Positions 1 through 6,880 of a stretch of 19,502 nucleotides of DNA are shown in pieces (positions within the stretch are counted from its first letter, which is position 1; every line of letters starts with the position of its first letter). The notes under the pieces were generated by a model. It was not told where the DNA came from. It ran no database searches and saw nothing but the letters and a program-made list of their open reading frames with translations. The DNA comes from Spirochaetia bacterium (GTDB taxonomy: Bacteria > Spirochaetota > Spirochaetia > Treponematales > Breznakiellaceae), in contig BNUY01000044.1 in the NCBI GenBank assembly GCA_025997715.1, forward strand, positions 1 to 19,502. The letters are read 5' to 3'. Position numbers and translations under genes: made by a program.

Positions 1-85
1 ACGGGTGGGGAGAAACACCTTGAAGCCTACCGTAAGCCCGGCGGTAAGCAGTGAACCGGTAGTCGAATAAGCGGGACGCTGTTTT
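1..85 (+). other. Left-edge stretch, possible 3' end of a truncated upstream gene
   Basis: Two forward frames are open from the window edge. One ends at TGA 52-54 (C-terminal residues HLEAYRKPGGKQ) and the other at TAA 68-70 (ending SSEPVVE). Either could be the tail of a gene that starts outside the window. The fragment is too short to choose a frame or to recognise a family. Confidence 0.25.
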
Positions 86-119
86 CCCGGACTATCCCCT
101 GGTAAGGGGATGGTTCGGG
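86..119 (+). terminator. Strong 14-bp hairpin ahead of the TPR lipoprotein gene
   Basis: Arms 86-99 (CCCGGACTATCCCC) and 106-119 (GGGGATGGTTCGGG) pair over 14 positions, two of them G-U, around a 6-nt loop. Only a broken T-run (CTTAATT) follows, so it could be a weak intrinsic terminator of the upstream gene or a leader/attenuator structure. It ends 9 nt before the GGAGG ribosome-binding site (128-132) of the next gene. Confidence 0.45.
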
Positions 120-137
120 CTTAATTGGAGGTTAGGG

Positions 138-878
138 ATGAAAAAGATTTTAATGGCGTCGGCCTTAGTAATGCTATTATGTTCAGCCTGTGTGACAAGC
201 AGGGTCAAGGGGGACGCCGCTTTGCTGTTGGACCGCGGCATTTCCTTTGCCGCAAAGCAGGATTTTGATACGGCAATAGCGGCCTATACCGAAGCCATTA
301 AGCTTTACCGCGGGTTTTCCGCCGCGTATAACCAGCGTGGTCTTGCGTATACCTATAGGGGCGATTACGACAATGCCATAAAGGACTATACCAAGGTAAT
401 CCGCCTCGATCCCAACCCTGCCGCCGCCTATACCAGCCGGGGGAATGCATATACCTATAGGGGCGCCTATCCCAAGGCTATAAAGGATTATACCAAGGTA
501 ATCAAAATATATCCCAATTCTACCCCTGCCTATTACAGCCGGGGTAATGCGTATTATGCCAAGGGCGATTATAACAAGGCTATAAATGACTACACCAAGG
601 TAATCAGAATTACTCCTGATTATGCCGCCGCCTATTACAACCGGGGTAATGCGTATTATACCAAGGGCGATTATGACAGGGCTCTTTTGGATTATACCCA
701 GGTAATCAAAATTATTCCCGATAATGCGGTGGCCTATGCCAGCCGCGGTACGGCGTATTACAACAAGGGTAATTATGACAAGGCCATAGAAGACCTTACC
801 AAAGCACTCGAACTTGAGCCCAATAATGACATTGCAAAACAGAATCTTGAAAGTGCGCGGAATACACGGGGGTATTAG
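138..878 (+). CDS. TPR-repeat lipoprotein (6 TPRs)
   Basis: Exported tetratricopeptide-repeat protein, 246 aa. The N-terminus has the charged start MKK, a hydrophobic stretch, and CSAC at residues 15-18; Cys18 is a plausible lipidation site although position -3 is Cys rather than Leu (spirochete lipoboxes are relaxed). After it come six 34-residue TPR units (about residues 28-235) of the type Y-x-x-RG-x-A-Y-x-x-x-G-x-Y-D-x-A-I-x-D-Y-T, then a short charged tail. GGAGG at 128-132 lies 5 nt before the ATG. TPRs are scaffolds for protein-protein contacts; the partner cannot be told from sequence. A second, longer TPR gene follows 30 nt downstream with the same repeat consensus, so the two probably arose by duplication and may act together in the periplasm or envelope. 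Confidence 0.9.
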   Translation: MKKILMASALVMLLCSACVTSRVKGDAALLLDRGISFAAKQDFDTAIAAYTEAIKLYRGFSAAYNQRGLAYTYRGDYDNAIKDYTKVIRLDPNPAAAYTSRGNAYTYRGAYPKAIKDYTKVIKIYPNSTPAYYSRGNAYYAKGDYNKAINDYTKVIRITPDYAAAYYNRGNAYYTKGDYDRALLDYTQVIKIIPDNAVAYASRGTAYYNKGNYDKAIEDLTKALELEPNNDIAKQNLESARNTRGY

Positions 879-908
879 GGAGGGGGCGCCCGCATAGAGG
901 TGGAATGT

Positions 909-3182
909 ATGAAGAAAATGCTAATGACGGCGGTGCTGTTCTCCCTGCTGGTTACGGTCCATGCGGCAGACGAGGCGAAAGGGAATACCCAGGATTTACT
1001 GGTGAATACCGGGAATTCGTATTACGAAAAGGGCAATTATGATCAGGCGATAGCGCATTACACCTGGGCGGTCAGTATTGATCCCAATAATCCTGCTATC
1101 TATGTCAACCGTGGTAATGCATACTCCAACAAGGGGGATTATGATAAGGCGATAGCGGACTATACCCGGGCGCTCGGACTTAACGCCGATGCCTATGTTA
1201 ACCGGGGGGACGCCTATTTCAACAATGGTGACTATGATCGGGCTATAGCGGACTACACCCAGTCTCTCAGGGTTAAACCGGACAATCAATTTGTTATTTT
1301 CTTTCGCGGCGTTGCGTACCATATCAAGGGCGATTATGATAGGGCTATAGCGGATTACACCCGGGCAATCATCATTGATCCTGATTATGAGGCTGCCGTT
1401 AACCTAAGGGGGGACGCGTATTATGCCAAGGGCGAAATAGACATGGCCCTGGTGGATTACACCAAGGCAGTTGAACTTGGCCCCCAGCATGTCTGGGCCT
1501 ATACCATCCGGGGAGATGCGTATTATACCAAGGGCGATTATAACAGGGCTGCCGCAGACTTCGAGCAGGCTATACGGCTTAATCCCCGGCTTGCCTCCGG
1601 GTATTATAACCGGGGCAATGCGTATCTCAGCATGGGTGATTATGATTCGGCGGTGGCGAACTACACCCGGGCAATCAGCATTAATCCCGATCATTTCCGT
1701 GCGTACAGTAATCGCGGCGGTATATATAACAACATAGGTGAATATGACAAGGCGATAGCGGACTACACCCAGGCAATCAAAATTAGTCCCACGGATGCCC
1801 AAGCCTATAGGAATCGCGGTAGTGCATATACTAATAAGAACGAATATGACAAGGCGATAACGGACTACACCCAGGCAATAAAAATTAATCCCGATGATGC
1901 GGCTGCCTATAACTACCGGGGTAATGCCTATCATACCAGGGGCGATATAGACAAGGCGATAGCGGACTACACCGCAGCCATCAGGCTTGATCCCAAGCTT
2001 GCACTGGCCTATGACAATCGCAGCGCTGCGTATAACGACAAAGGCTCCTATGATTCGGCCATAGCGGACTCCATCCAGGCAATCAGCCTGAATGCCGATG
2101 ATGCCACCGCCTATTTCAACCGGGGGTTTGCGTATCATAACAAAGGCCGGTTAGACGACGCGTTGGCGGACTACACCCAGGCAATTAGAATAAATACCAA
2201 TACTATCAAGGCCTATAGCAGTCAGGGTGATACCTATTTCAACAGGGAGAATTATGAATTGGCGCTGGCGGACTACACCCGGGCAATCAGAATTACTGCC
2301 AATAATGGCAAGGCCTACGCCGGCCGCGGTTCGGTGTATTTGGATAAGGGCGAATATGATAAGGCGATAGCGGACTATACCCAGGCCATCAAAATTAATC
2401 CCAATAATGCCAATGCCTATACCGGCCGCGGCACGGTGTATTTGCATAAAGACGATTTAGACCGTGCGATAGCGGACTACACCCAGGCCATCAAAATTAA
2501 TCCCAAGGATGCCCTTGCCTACAGCAGCCGCGGCATTGCGTATCATAACAGGGACGATTTAGACCGTGCGATAGCGGACTATACCGAGGCCCTCAGACTT
2601 AACCCCAAGGATGCCCTTGTCTATAGGAATCGCGGTAATGCGTATAATACCAGGGGCGATTCAGCACGGGCGATAGCGGACTACACCCAGGCCCTCGGGA
2701 TTGATCCCAATGATGCCGCCTCCTATTACAATCGCGGGTACACCTATGACTACACGGGCGATATAGATAAGGCGATAGCGGACTACACGCAAACAATCAG
2801 AATTGATCCTGATGATACGGCTGCCTATTACAATCGCGCTCTTGCCTATCAGAATCAGAATACGGAGAGCGGTATAGACCGGGCGATAGCGGATTATACC
2901 CAGGCGATCAGGATTGATCCTAATTATACCGCTGCCTTTAACAATCGCGGTACTGCGTATAGGGATAAGCGCGAATATGACCAGGCAATAGCGGACTATA
3001 CCCGGGCGCTCAGCATGGATAGCAAACTTGTCCCGGCCTATAACAACCGTGGTAACGCGTATTCCATGAAGGGAGATTATCGGCAGGCAGTTATTGACTA
3101 TACCCAAGCCCTGAAGCTTGATCCAAAAAACGAAGAAGCTAAGAAAGGGCTTGAGGAAGCCCGGAAACAGCAGCGGCAATAG
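909..3182 (+). CDS. Secreted TPR-repeat protein (21 TPRs)
   Basis: A 757-aa protein made almost entirely of TPRs. I chose ATG 909 over the in-frame GTG at 900 because AGAGGTGG (896-903) sits 5 nt before it and would be consumed by the upstream start. Residues 1-20 form a Sec signal (MKKMLMTAVLF... VHA|ADE) without a lipobox cysteine. From about residue 25 to the end I count 21 units of about 34 aa with consensus Y-x-N-RG-x-A-Y-x-x-K-G-D-Y-D-x-A-I-A-D-Y-T-Q-A-I-x-I-x-P. Unit 2 is about three residues short, and unit 19 carries a small insertion (NQNTESG). Such an array would form a long superhelix for protein binding. It lies downstream of a related 6-TPR lipoprotein, probably in one operon. 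Function unknown beyond scaffolding. Confidence 0.9.
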   Translation: MKKMLMTAVLFSLLVTVHAADEAKGNTQDLLVNTGNSYYEKGNYDQAIAHYTWAVSIDPNNPAIYVNRGNAYSNKGDYDKAIADYTRALGLNADAYVNRGDAYFNNGDYDRAIADYTQSLRVKPDNQFVIFFRGVAYHIKGDYDRAIADYTRAIIIDPDYEAAVNLRGDAYYAKGEIDMALVDYTKAVELGPQHVWAYTIRGDAYYTKGDYNRAAADFEQAIRLNPRLASGYYNRGNAYLSMGDYDSAVANYTRAISINPDHFRAYSNRGGIYNNIGEYDKAIADYTQAIKISPTDAQAYRNRGSAYTNKNEYDKAITDYTQAIKINPDDAAAYNYRGNAYHTRGDIDKAIADYTAAIRLDPKLALAYDNRSAAYNDKGSYDSAIADSIQAISLNADDATAYFNRGFAYHNKGRLDDALADYTQAIRINTNTIKAYSSQGDTYFNRENYELALADYTRAIRITANNGKAYAGRGSVYLDKGEYDKAIADYTQAIKINPNNANAYTGRGTVYLHKDDLDRAIADYTQAIKINPKDALAYSSRGIAYHNRDDLDRAIADYTEALRLNPKDALVYRNRGNAYNTRGDSARAIADYTQALGIDPNDAASYYNRGYTYDYTGDIDKAIADYTQTIRIDPDDTAAYYNRALAYQNQNTESGIDRAIADYTQAIRIDPNYTAAFNNRGTAYRDKREYDQAIADYTRALSMDSKLVPAYNNRGNAYSMKGDYRQAVIDYTQALKLDPKNEEAKKGLEEARKQQRQ
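993..3131 (+). repeat. About 102-bp tandem repeat array encoding TPRs
   Basis: The coding DNA repeats about every 102 bp with blocks such as GATAGCGGACTACACCCAGG recurring nearly unchanged. The similarity is at DNA as well as protein level, which favours in-frame expansion or contraction by recombination. Confidence 0.75.
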
Positions 3183-3232
3183 TGCAAGAGGCAGGTAATG
3201 GCGGGCGTTGCCCGTTGGATAGGTTCAGAATC

Positions 3233-3247
3233 GTGTCATAATGACAC
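3233..3247. promoter_or_regulatory. Perfect 15-bp dyad GTGTCAT-A-ATGACAC
   Basis: Perfect 7-bp arms around a single central A, 16 nt before the chosen start of the next gene and next to its ribosome-binding site. The size and symmetry fit an operator for a small dimeric regulator; it could also form a tiny RNA hairpin. No binding protein can be named. Confidence 0.4.
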
Positions 3248-3263
3248 AAAAATGGAGAAAGAA

Positions 3264-4037
3264 ATGAAGAAGCATGTTTTTTTTACGGCGATGTTCAGTA
3301 TGGTGATTATATTCGGCGTATTCGGAGGCGGAAAGAAGGAATTTAAGGATGAAACCCTCAATGCCGAGTTGAGAGACGACCCCGACCCCGGCGCAGGCGT
3401 AGACGTAGACGTAGACGTAAGTACGCCTACGTCTGACTCTGCATCTATGCGGCTTGTTACGAAAGAAGATCTCGCGCAGCTCTCCTATAAACAAAAGGAG
3501 GGCATTCGTTTTTATTCAAATGTAGGGTTTGAATTAAAAAGGTGGATGGAGCTGGACGTCAGGAAAAGCGTTGAAGATGGAAAAATTAACATTGATAATA
3601 ACTTCCGTGGAGAACAAAGATTTATTGAACTTGAAATGTTAGGGAGAATAGGGGCTATATTGCCGGATGGCGCCTTGGGGATTTATTTTGGTAAAGAGAC
3701 CGAGGAGATAGATAGGGCAGAACTACTTTATTATTACCCGGATCCGGAAACAAATTTTTTTGAACTACTTGACCTAAACCGGAAGGTGCTGCCCGAAGTA
3801 CGCGCGTCATCCAATATTCGCCCAGTTGTCGGATCATCACCCAATAGTCGCCCAGTCATCGGATCGTCAAATAATAAACAATCACTTGAATTCAAAACGA
3901 GAGATTCGGGTGGTTTTGTTTACACCGTAAAGGTAAATAAAACCGATAAAGCAGGAGAGCGGCCTCGTCTTTTAGCGGTGATTAACGAAGAAGATCACAC
4001 TATAATGAAAATCTCACCTGCCCCGGAGGCAAAATAA
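3264..4037 (+). CDS. Unrecognised signal-bearing protein with short internal repeats
   Basis: I do not recognise a family. ATG 3264 is preferred over earlier in-frame starts because GGAG (3254-3257) is correctly spaced and the product (257 aa) then begins with a signal-like MKKHVFFTAMFSMVIIFGVF. The residues after the hydrophobic core are GGGKKE, where related lipoproteins would have a cysteine; no lipidation Cys is present, so it may be anchored by an uncleaved segment. Residues about 46-52 are a VDVDVDV run encoded by a GTAGAC hexamer repeat (3399-3419). Residues about 179-206 hold a tandem repeat (SSNIRPVVG / SSPNSRPVIG). The C-terminal part is charged and beta-rich. It sits between the TPR genes and a predicted outer-membrane protein, suggesting an envelope role. 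Confidence 0.7.
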   Translation: MKKHVFFTAMFSMVIIFGVFGGGKKEFKDETLNAELRDDPDPGAGVDVDVDVSTPTSDSASMRLVTKEDLAQLSYKQKEGIRFYSNVGFELKRWMELDVRKSVEDGKINIDNNFRGEQRFIELEMLGRIGAILPDGALGIYFGKETEEIDRAELLYYYPDPETNFFELLDLNRKVLPEVRASSNIRPVVGSSPNSRPVIGSSNNKQSLEFKTRDSGGFVYTVKVNKTDKAGERPRLLAVINEEDHTIMKISPAPEAK

Positions 4038-4074
4038 GCAGGAATGCTTACACCCTAGTACTGAGGATGATTGG

Positions 4075-4581
4075 ATGAAAAGAAGATTTATTTTGCTTAC
4101 CTTGGTTTTTATTGGCATATCGGCTGCCGCATCTGCTGATATAGTCACCCAACTTGACGCCGGCCTTGGTCCTGGTGTTGCATCCCAGGATTATTGGTAT
4201 AAGCCTGATACGTATTCAATCAACACAAATTTTCAAAGTTCCTGGTATGATGCTGATGCAGGAATTGGTTTCGGGCTTCATCTTAATACATTTCAGGATA
4301 TGGAAAAACTTACGTATAAAGAAATTGGCGTGGATTTCGTTCTGGCGTCCCCTACCAATAAGTTTCTTTGGAATGTTGGCGGAGGACTGACGACAGATTT
4401 CTATATTCCAAATAGTTTTCATGTGAATATGGGTTTTCAGGAAGCGTTTGGAAATTCCAATCATAGATTTGCATTAAGAGAAATGATATCATTTAATATG
4501 ATTGAAGACAAACCGTCTCTTAGGCTGGTGTTATTTTTAAATTATAGCTTCAACAATGCCGCTTTACATGGAAGACTCTAA
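4075..4581 (+). CDS. Small secreted protein, probable outer-membrane beta-barrel
   Basis: A 168-aa product with a clear Sec signal (MKRRFILLTLVFIGISAAASA|D, cleavage near residue 21). GAGG lies about 8 nt before the ATG. The mature part alternates polar and hydrophobic residues with many aromatics and glycines (DAGIGFGLHLNTF, FLWNVGGGLTTDFYI, SLRLVLFLNYSF), the look of a small beta-barrel of perhaps eight strands. It lacks the terminal Phe typical of proteobacterial porins, ending HGRL. I cannot name the family. It lies 37 nt after the preceding gene and 43 nt before a peptidoglycan hydrolase. Confidence 0.7.
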   Translation: MKRRFILLTLVFIGISAAASADIVTQLDAGLGPGVASQDYWYKPDTYSINTNFQSSWYDADAGIGFGLHLNTFQDMEKLTYKEIGVDFVLASPTNKFLWNVGGGLTTDFYIPNSFHVNMGFQEAFGNSNHRFALREMISFNMIEDKPSLRLVLFLNYSFNNAALHGRL

Positions 4582-4605
4582 AATAGACCTAAAGTATTGA
4601 CGGTA

Positions 4606-4626
4606 ATATTCCGAAGATCGGAATAT
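4606..4626 (+). promoter_or_regulatory. Inverted repeat overlapping the hydrolase start codon
   Basis: ATATTCCG (4606-4613), 5-nt loop AAGAT, CGGAATAT (4619-4626). The right arm includes the first two bases of ATG 4625 and fills the place where a ribosome-binding site should be. It could be an RNA hairpin hiding the start or a protein operator. Confidence 0.4.
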
Positions 4627-5233
4627 GATGCGTAAATTAGCACTTGCAACCCTGGTGGTTGCTCTAGCAGGGGTCGCGGTTCAGGGTTTTGCTGCTGAAT
4701 CGCCTAAGTCGAATCTAGTGGCGGCCATACCCTCTTCCGGCGCCATTATGGGGAAAGGCCAACTGACCAAGGTACAGTTGGCCGATGTTTTACTCGCGGA
4801 AAATCCGGCTCTGGATAAACGATTTGCCCAGGATTTTTCCCAGATGTATATCACGGAGGCGGCTGCCGAAGGGGTCAACCACGACATTGCCTTTTCGCAG
4901 ATGTGCGTGGAAACGAATTTCTTTAAATTCGATGGTCTGGTGACCAGGAATTCGAACAATTTCGGCGGCATCGGCGTGATCGACGAGCAGAACCGGGGTG
5001 TGCAGTTTCCTTCAGCCGTGCTGGGAGTGAGGGCGCAGATCCAGCACCTGAAAGGGTATGCCACGAAGGAGCCCTTGAAACAGGCCCGGGTGGATCCCCG
5101 GTACTACAATATTTTCCACGGGTCCGCCCCGTCGATTGCTGACCTTTCCGGCCGCTGGTCTGTCAATGTGGCCTACGCGGAAAATCTGCGGAACGTCACC
5201 GGGGAAAACGGAAAAAAACTGGCTCAGCGCTAA
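4625..5233 (+). CDS. Exported glucosaminidase-domain peptidoglycan hydrolase (GH73-like)
   Basis: 202 aa with a signal peptide (cleavage near GFA|AES, residues 21-26) and one glucosaminidase-type domain, about residues 50-192. Family hallmarks are visible: the helix ending FSQMCVETNFF with Glu96 as the likely general acid, the NSNNFGGIG turn (residues 109-117), and the C-terminal LSGRWSVNVAYAENLRN segment. Family members cleave beta-1,4 GlcNAc-MurNAc bonds in peptidoglycan, so this protein would act in the periplasm. ATG 4625 and ATG 4628 are adjacent; neither has a good Shine-Dalgarno, and an inverted repeat overlaps the start. It ends 17 nt from a convergent SPOR-domain gene, another peptidoglycan-linked protein. 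Confidence 0.85.
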   Translation: MMRKLALATLVVALAGVAVQGFAAESPKSNLVAAIPSSGAIMGKGQLTKVQLADVLLAENPALDKRFAQDFSQMYITEAAAEGVNHDIAFSQMCVETNFFKFDGLVTRNSNNFGGIGVIDEQNRGVQFPSAVLGVRAQIQHLKGYATKEPLKQARVDPRYYNIFHGSAPSIADLSGRWSVNVAYAENLRNVTGENGKKLAQR

Positions 5234-5250
5234 CTGGGGGAACTGGGGGG

Positions 5251-5643
5251 TTACCGGGTGGTCATTATATCCCGGGCAACTCTCCAGGCTTCCCAATCGT
5301 ATTTGAATGGGCCGATACGAACGGCGTACCGCTCCCGCTCCCGGTTTCTGTCTGATAAACCGGAATCAGGTAAATTCGGTATGTGTTTTTTAAGCGCCCG
5401 AAACAGTTCATCCGCTTCTTTCTTTTTGCTTCCATTAAAAAGACTTATTTGCACCCAATAATCCCCGGTACCGGGAGCGTCGCCGGGGACATTGGCGGAT
5501 TTGAAGTCCCATCCGAACAAACGATTTTCCAGAGGGGAAAAACTCCGGCGATCCTCGGCAATAAAATTCTGCCATTGGGTGACCACCGTTTGTACATCAA
5601 GATATTTCCCCCCTGGCTCATCAAGTAGTGGACCAGGGGACAT
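5251..5643 (-). CDS. SPOR-domain protein, overlapping the upstream vWA gene
   Basis: 130 aa from ATG 5643, whose A is the last base of the upstream stop (TGATG), implying translational coupling; a TTG at 5646 is an alternative start. Residues about 62-126 form a SPOR fold: DYWVQISLF, a basic helix KKKEADELFRALKKH, then RYAVRIGPF and a final helix WEAWRVARDI. SPOR domains bind glycan strands lacking stem peptides, usually in the periplasm, yet this product has no signal peptide or membrane segment. It may be the broken-off C-terminus of the upstream exported protein, or a coupled product, or the assembly may have an indel at the junction. Confidence 0.75.
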   Translation of the reverse strand: MSPGPLLDEPGGKYLDVQTVVTQWQNFIAEDRRSFSPLENRLFGWDFKSANVPGDAPGTGDYWVQISLFNGSKKKEADELFRALKKHIPNLPDSGLSDRNRERERYAVRIGPFKYDWEAWRVARDIMTTR

Positions 5644-6818
5644 CAAGGGTTGTCGTTACCTGCCTTGATGGAGTTGATACTCCGGCTAAGGCTATCCCTA
5701 ATCTCAATTTTTTTATTTCCCATGGATTTGCTGTTGTCCAGGAGGAAATATACCACCACTGATTTCCGTTCGTGGATGGGTCTTTTATATACATGCAGTT
5801 GGGCATTCGTATCTTCCAACAACCTTGCCCCATTGTTTGCCTCAATACGGCGGAATAGTTTTCCCGGCGTTCCATCGCGGAAACCTCCACCATTGATGGT
5901 AAAATCGAAGCTAATACCATCTTTCCCCCCGGGTTCTGTATTATCTTTCCAACTACCCGGTTCGTACAGGTCTGGAGGATTGGACGTAATGTCCGTAATG
6001 TGCCACGCATTATCTTCACGGACCACGGTACCCTCAATGTAGTAATTCGGATTCCTTTCGTCGATTTGGAACCTGAAACGGATGTCGCTGAAGGGGGCTC
6101 TTAAATTGGCGGTAAAGGTCATCTGATCGTTTACCCTTTTAATCTTTTGGATGATTCCCGAGAGGCTTTTTTCCAAGCCGCCCGGTGCGCAGGGTATAAT
6201 ATTTTTCGGGTTACTGGCGATAAATCTGAGATGATTCGGCAAAGCGTCAGGATAGCCGATGGAATATGCCTCTATAGATTTGCCCTGTATCTTGGTTTCA
6301 AGGAGTTTTTTATTGATAAAATCAGCGTATGCGGCCTCATTCCGGCGATTTAACGGGGTGGGGGTGAGTTCTTTGGGGAACGTGCCATTCAGAACATTGA
6401 CGAGGGAAGCATTGTCGTAGCTGTCGGTAATAGTCACCAGGTAGACCGAATCAATATTCTTGGGCAACACTTTTCCGCCTGTGTCCGCATCGACTAAATC
6501 GGCCATCGCCCTATGGACGGCGTAAAACAGGGCGGTGCCGCCAAGATCATTGCCTTGCGGCTCATTGGCGTATGTATCAAGCGCCAGAAGGATCATATCT
6601 CCCGTACTACCAAGATCCAGTGCAATACTCCCAAGATCCAGCTTAAGGAAGTTACTTTCCCCAGGCTTCTTGCTGAGTTCTTGGACATCACTGGAAAAGG
6701 ACAGGATCCCCACGTAGATTCCGGCATCCTGTGCGTACACCACCGGGACAGAAGGAAACAGAAGCGCCGCCGCCAAGGCAACACCCATAACAAAAGATTT
6801 GAGCCCATGCTCTTTCAT
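5643..6818 (-). CDS. Exported protein with circularly permuted vWA-like domain
   Basis: 391 aa from ATG 6818, chosen because a signal peptide starts there (residues 1-29, PVVYA|QD) with GGGG 7 nt upstream. Residues 34-42 (YVGILSFSS) resemble the second strand of a von Willebrand A domain. GGTALFYAV (93-101) supplies the MIDAS threonine (T95) and VYLVTITDSYDNAS (125-138) the MIDAS aspartate (D132). No DxSxS precedes them. Instead DNSKS, a DxSxS motif (D361, S363, S365), sits in the last 35 residues within VVVYFLLDNSKSMG, followed by an amphipathic helix. Between them, residues about 230-350 form a beta-rich insert. Strand 1 and helix 1 thus seem moved to the C-terminus. Metal-dependent ligand binding in the periplasm is inferred. 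It has its own promoter and is coupled to a SPOR gene. Confidence 0.75.
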   Translation of the reverse strand: MKEHGLKSFVMGVALAAALLFPSVPVVYAQDAGIYVGILSFSSDVQELSKKPGESNFLKLDLGSIALDLGSTGDMILLALDTYANEPQGNDLGGTALFYAVHRAMADLVDADTGGKVLPKNIDSVYLVTITDSYDNASLVNVLNGTFPKELTPTPLNRRNEAAYADFINKKLLETKIQGKSIEAYSIGYPDALPNHLRFIASNPKNIIPCAPGGLEKSLSGIIQKIKRVNDQMTFTANLRAPFSDIRFRFQIDERNPNYYIEGTVVREDNAWHITDITSNPPDLYEPGSWKDNTEPGGKDGISFDFTINGGGFRDGTPGKLFRRIEANNGARLLEDTNAQLHVYKRPIHERKSVVVYFLLDNSKSMGNKKIEIRDSLSRSINSIKAGNDNP

Positions 6819-6850
6819 TAGAAACCCCTTTCCCCCCCAAAAGCATATAA

Positions 6851-6880
6851 AGTATATACAGAATTCTCCGATATTGTCAA
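6851..6880 (-). promoter_or_regulatory. Sigma70-type promoter for the vWA-SPOR pair
   Basis: On the minus strand a perfect TTGACA (6880-6875) is followed after 18 nt by TATACT (6856-6851); a TATATA at 16 nt is an alternative. The -35 overlaps the stop codon of the upstream methyltransferase gene. Predicted start of transcription near 6844 leaves a leader of about 26 nt that contains a G7 tract (6832-6838). Confidence 0.7.

Noticed and set aside
993..3131. CRISPR-like array because of regular repeats
   Set aside because: Repeats are coding, about 102 bp, in frame throughout and encode TPRs; there are no unique spacers.
996..3179. Several long open frames antisense to the TPR gene
   Set aside because: They mirror the repeats of the TPR coding strand (periodic G-I-x-x-V-R-Y-R patterns), lack ribosome-binding sites and match no family.
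5621..6037. 138-codon minus-strand frame overlapping the vWA gene
   Set aside because: Another frame of the vWA gene, with no start signal and odd composition; the vWA frame has the signal peptide and MIDAS motifs.
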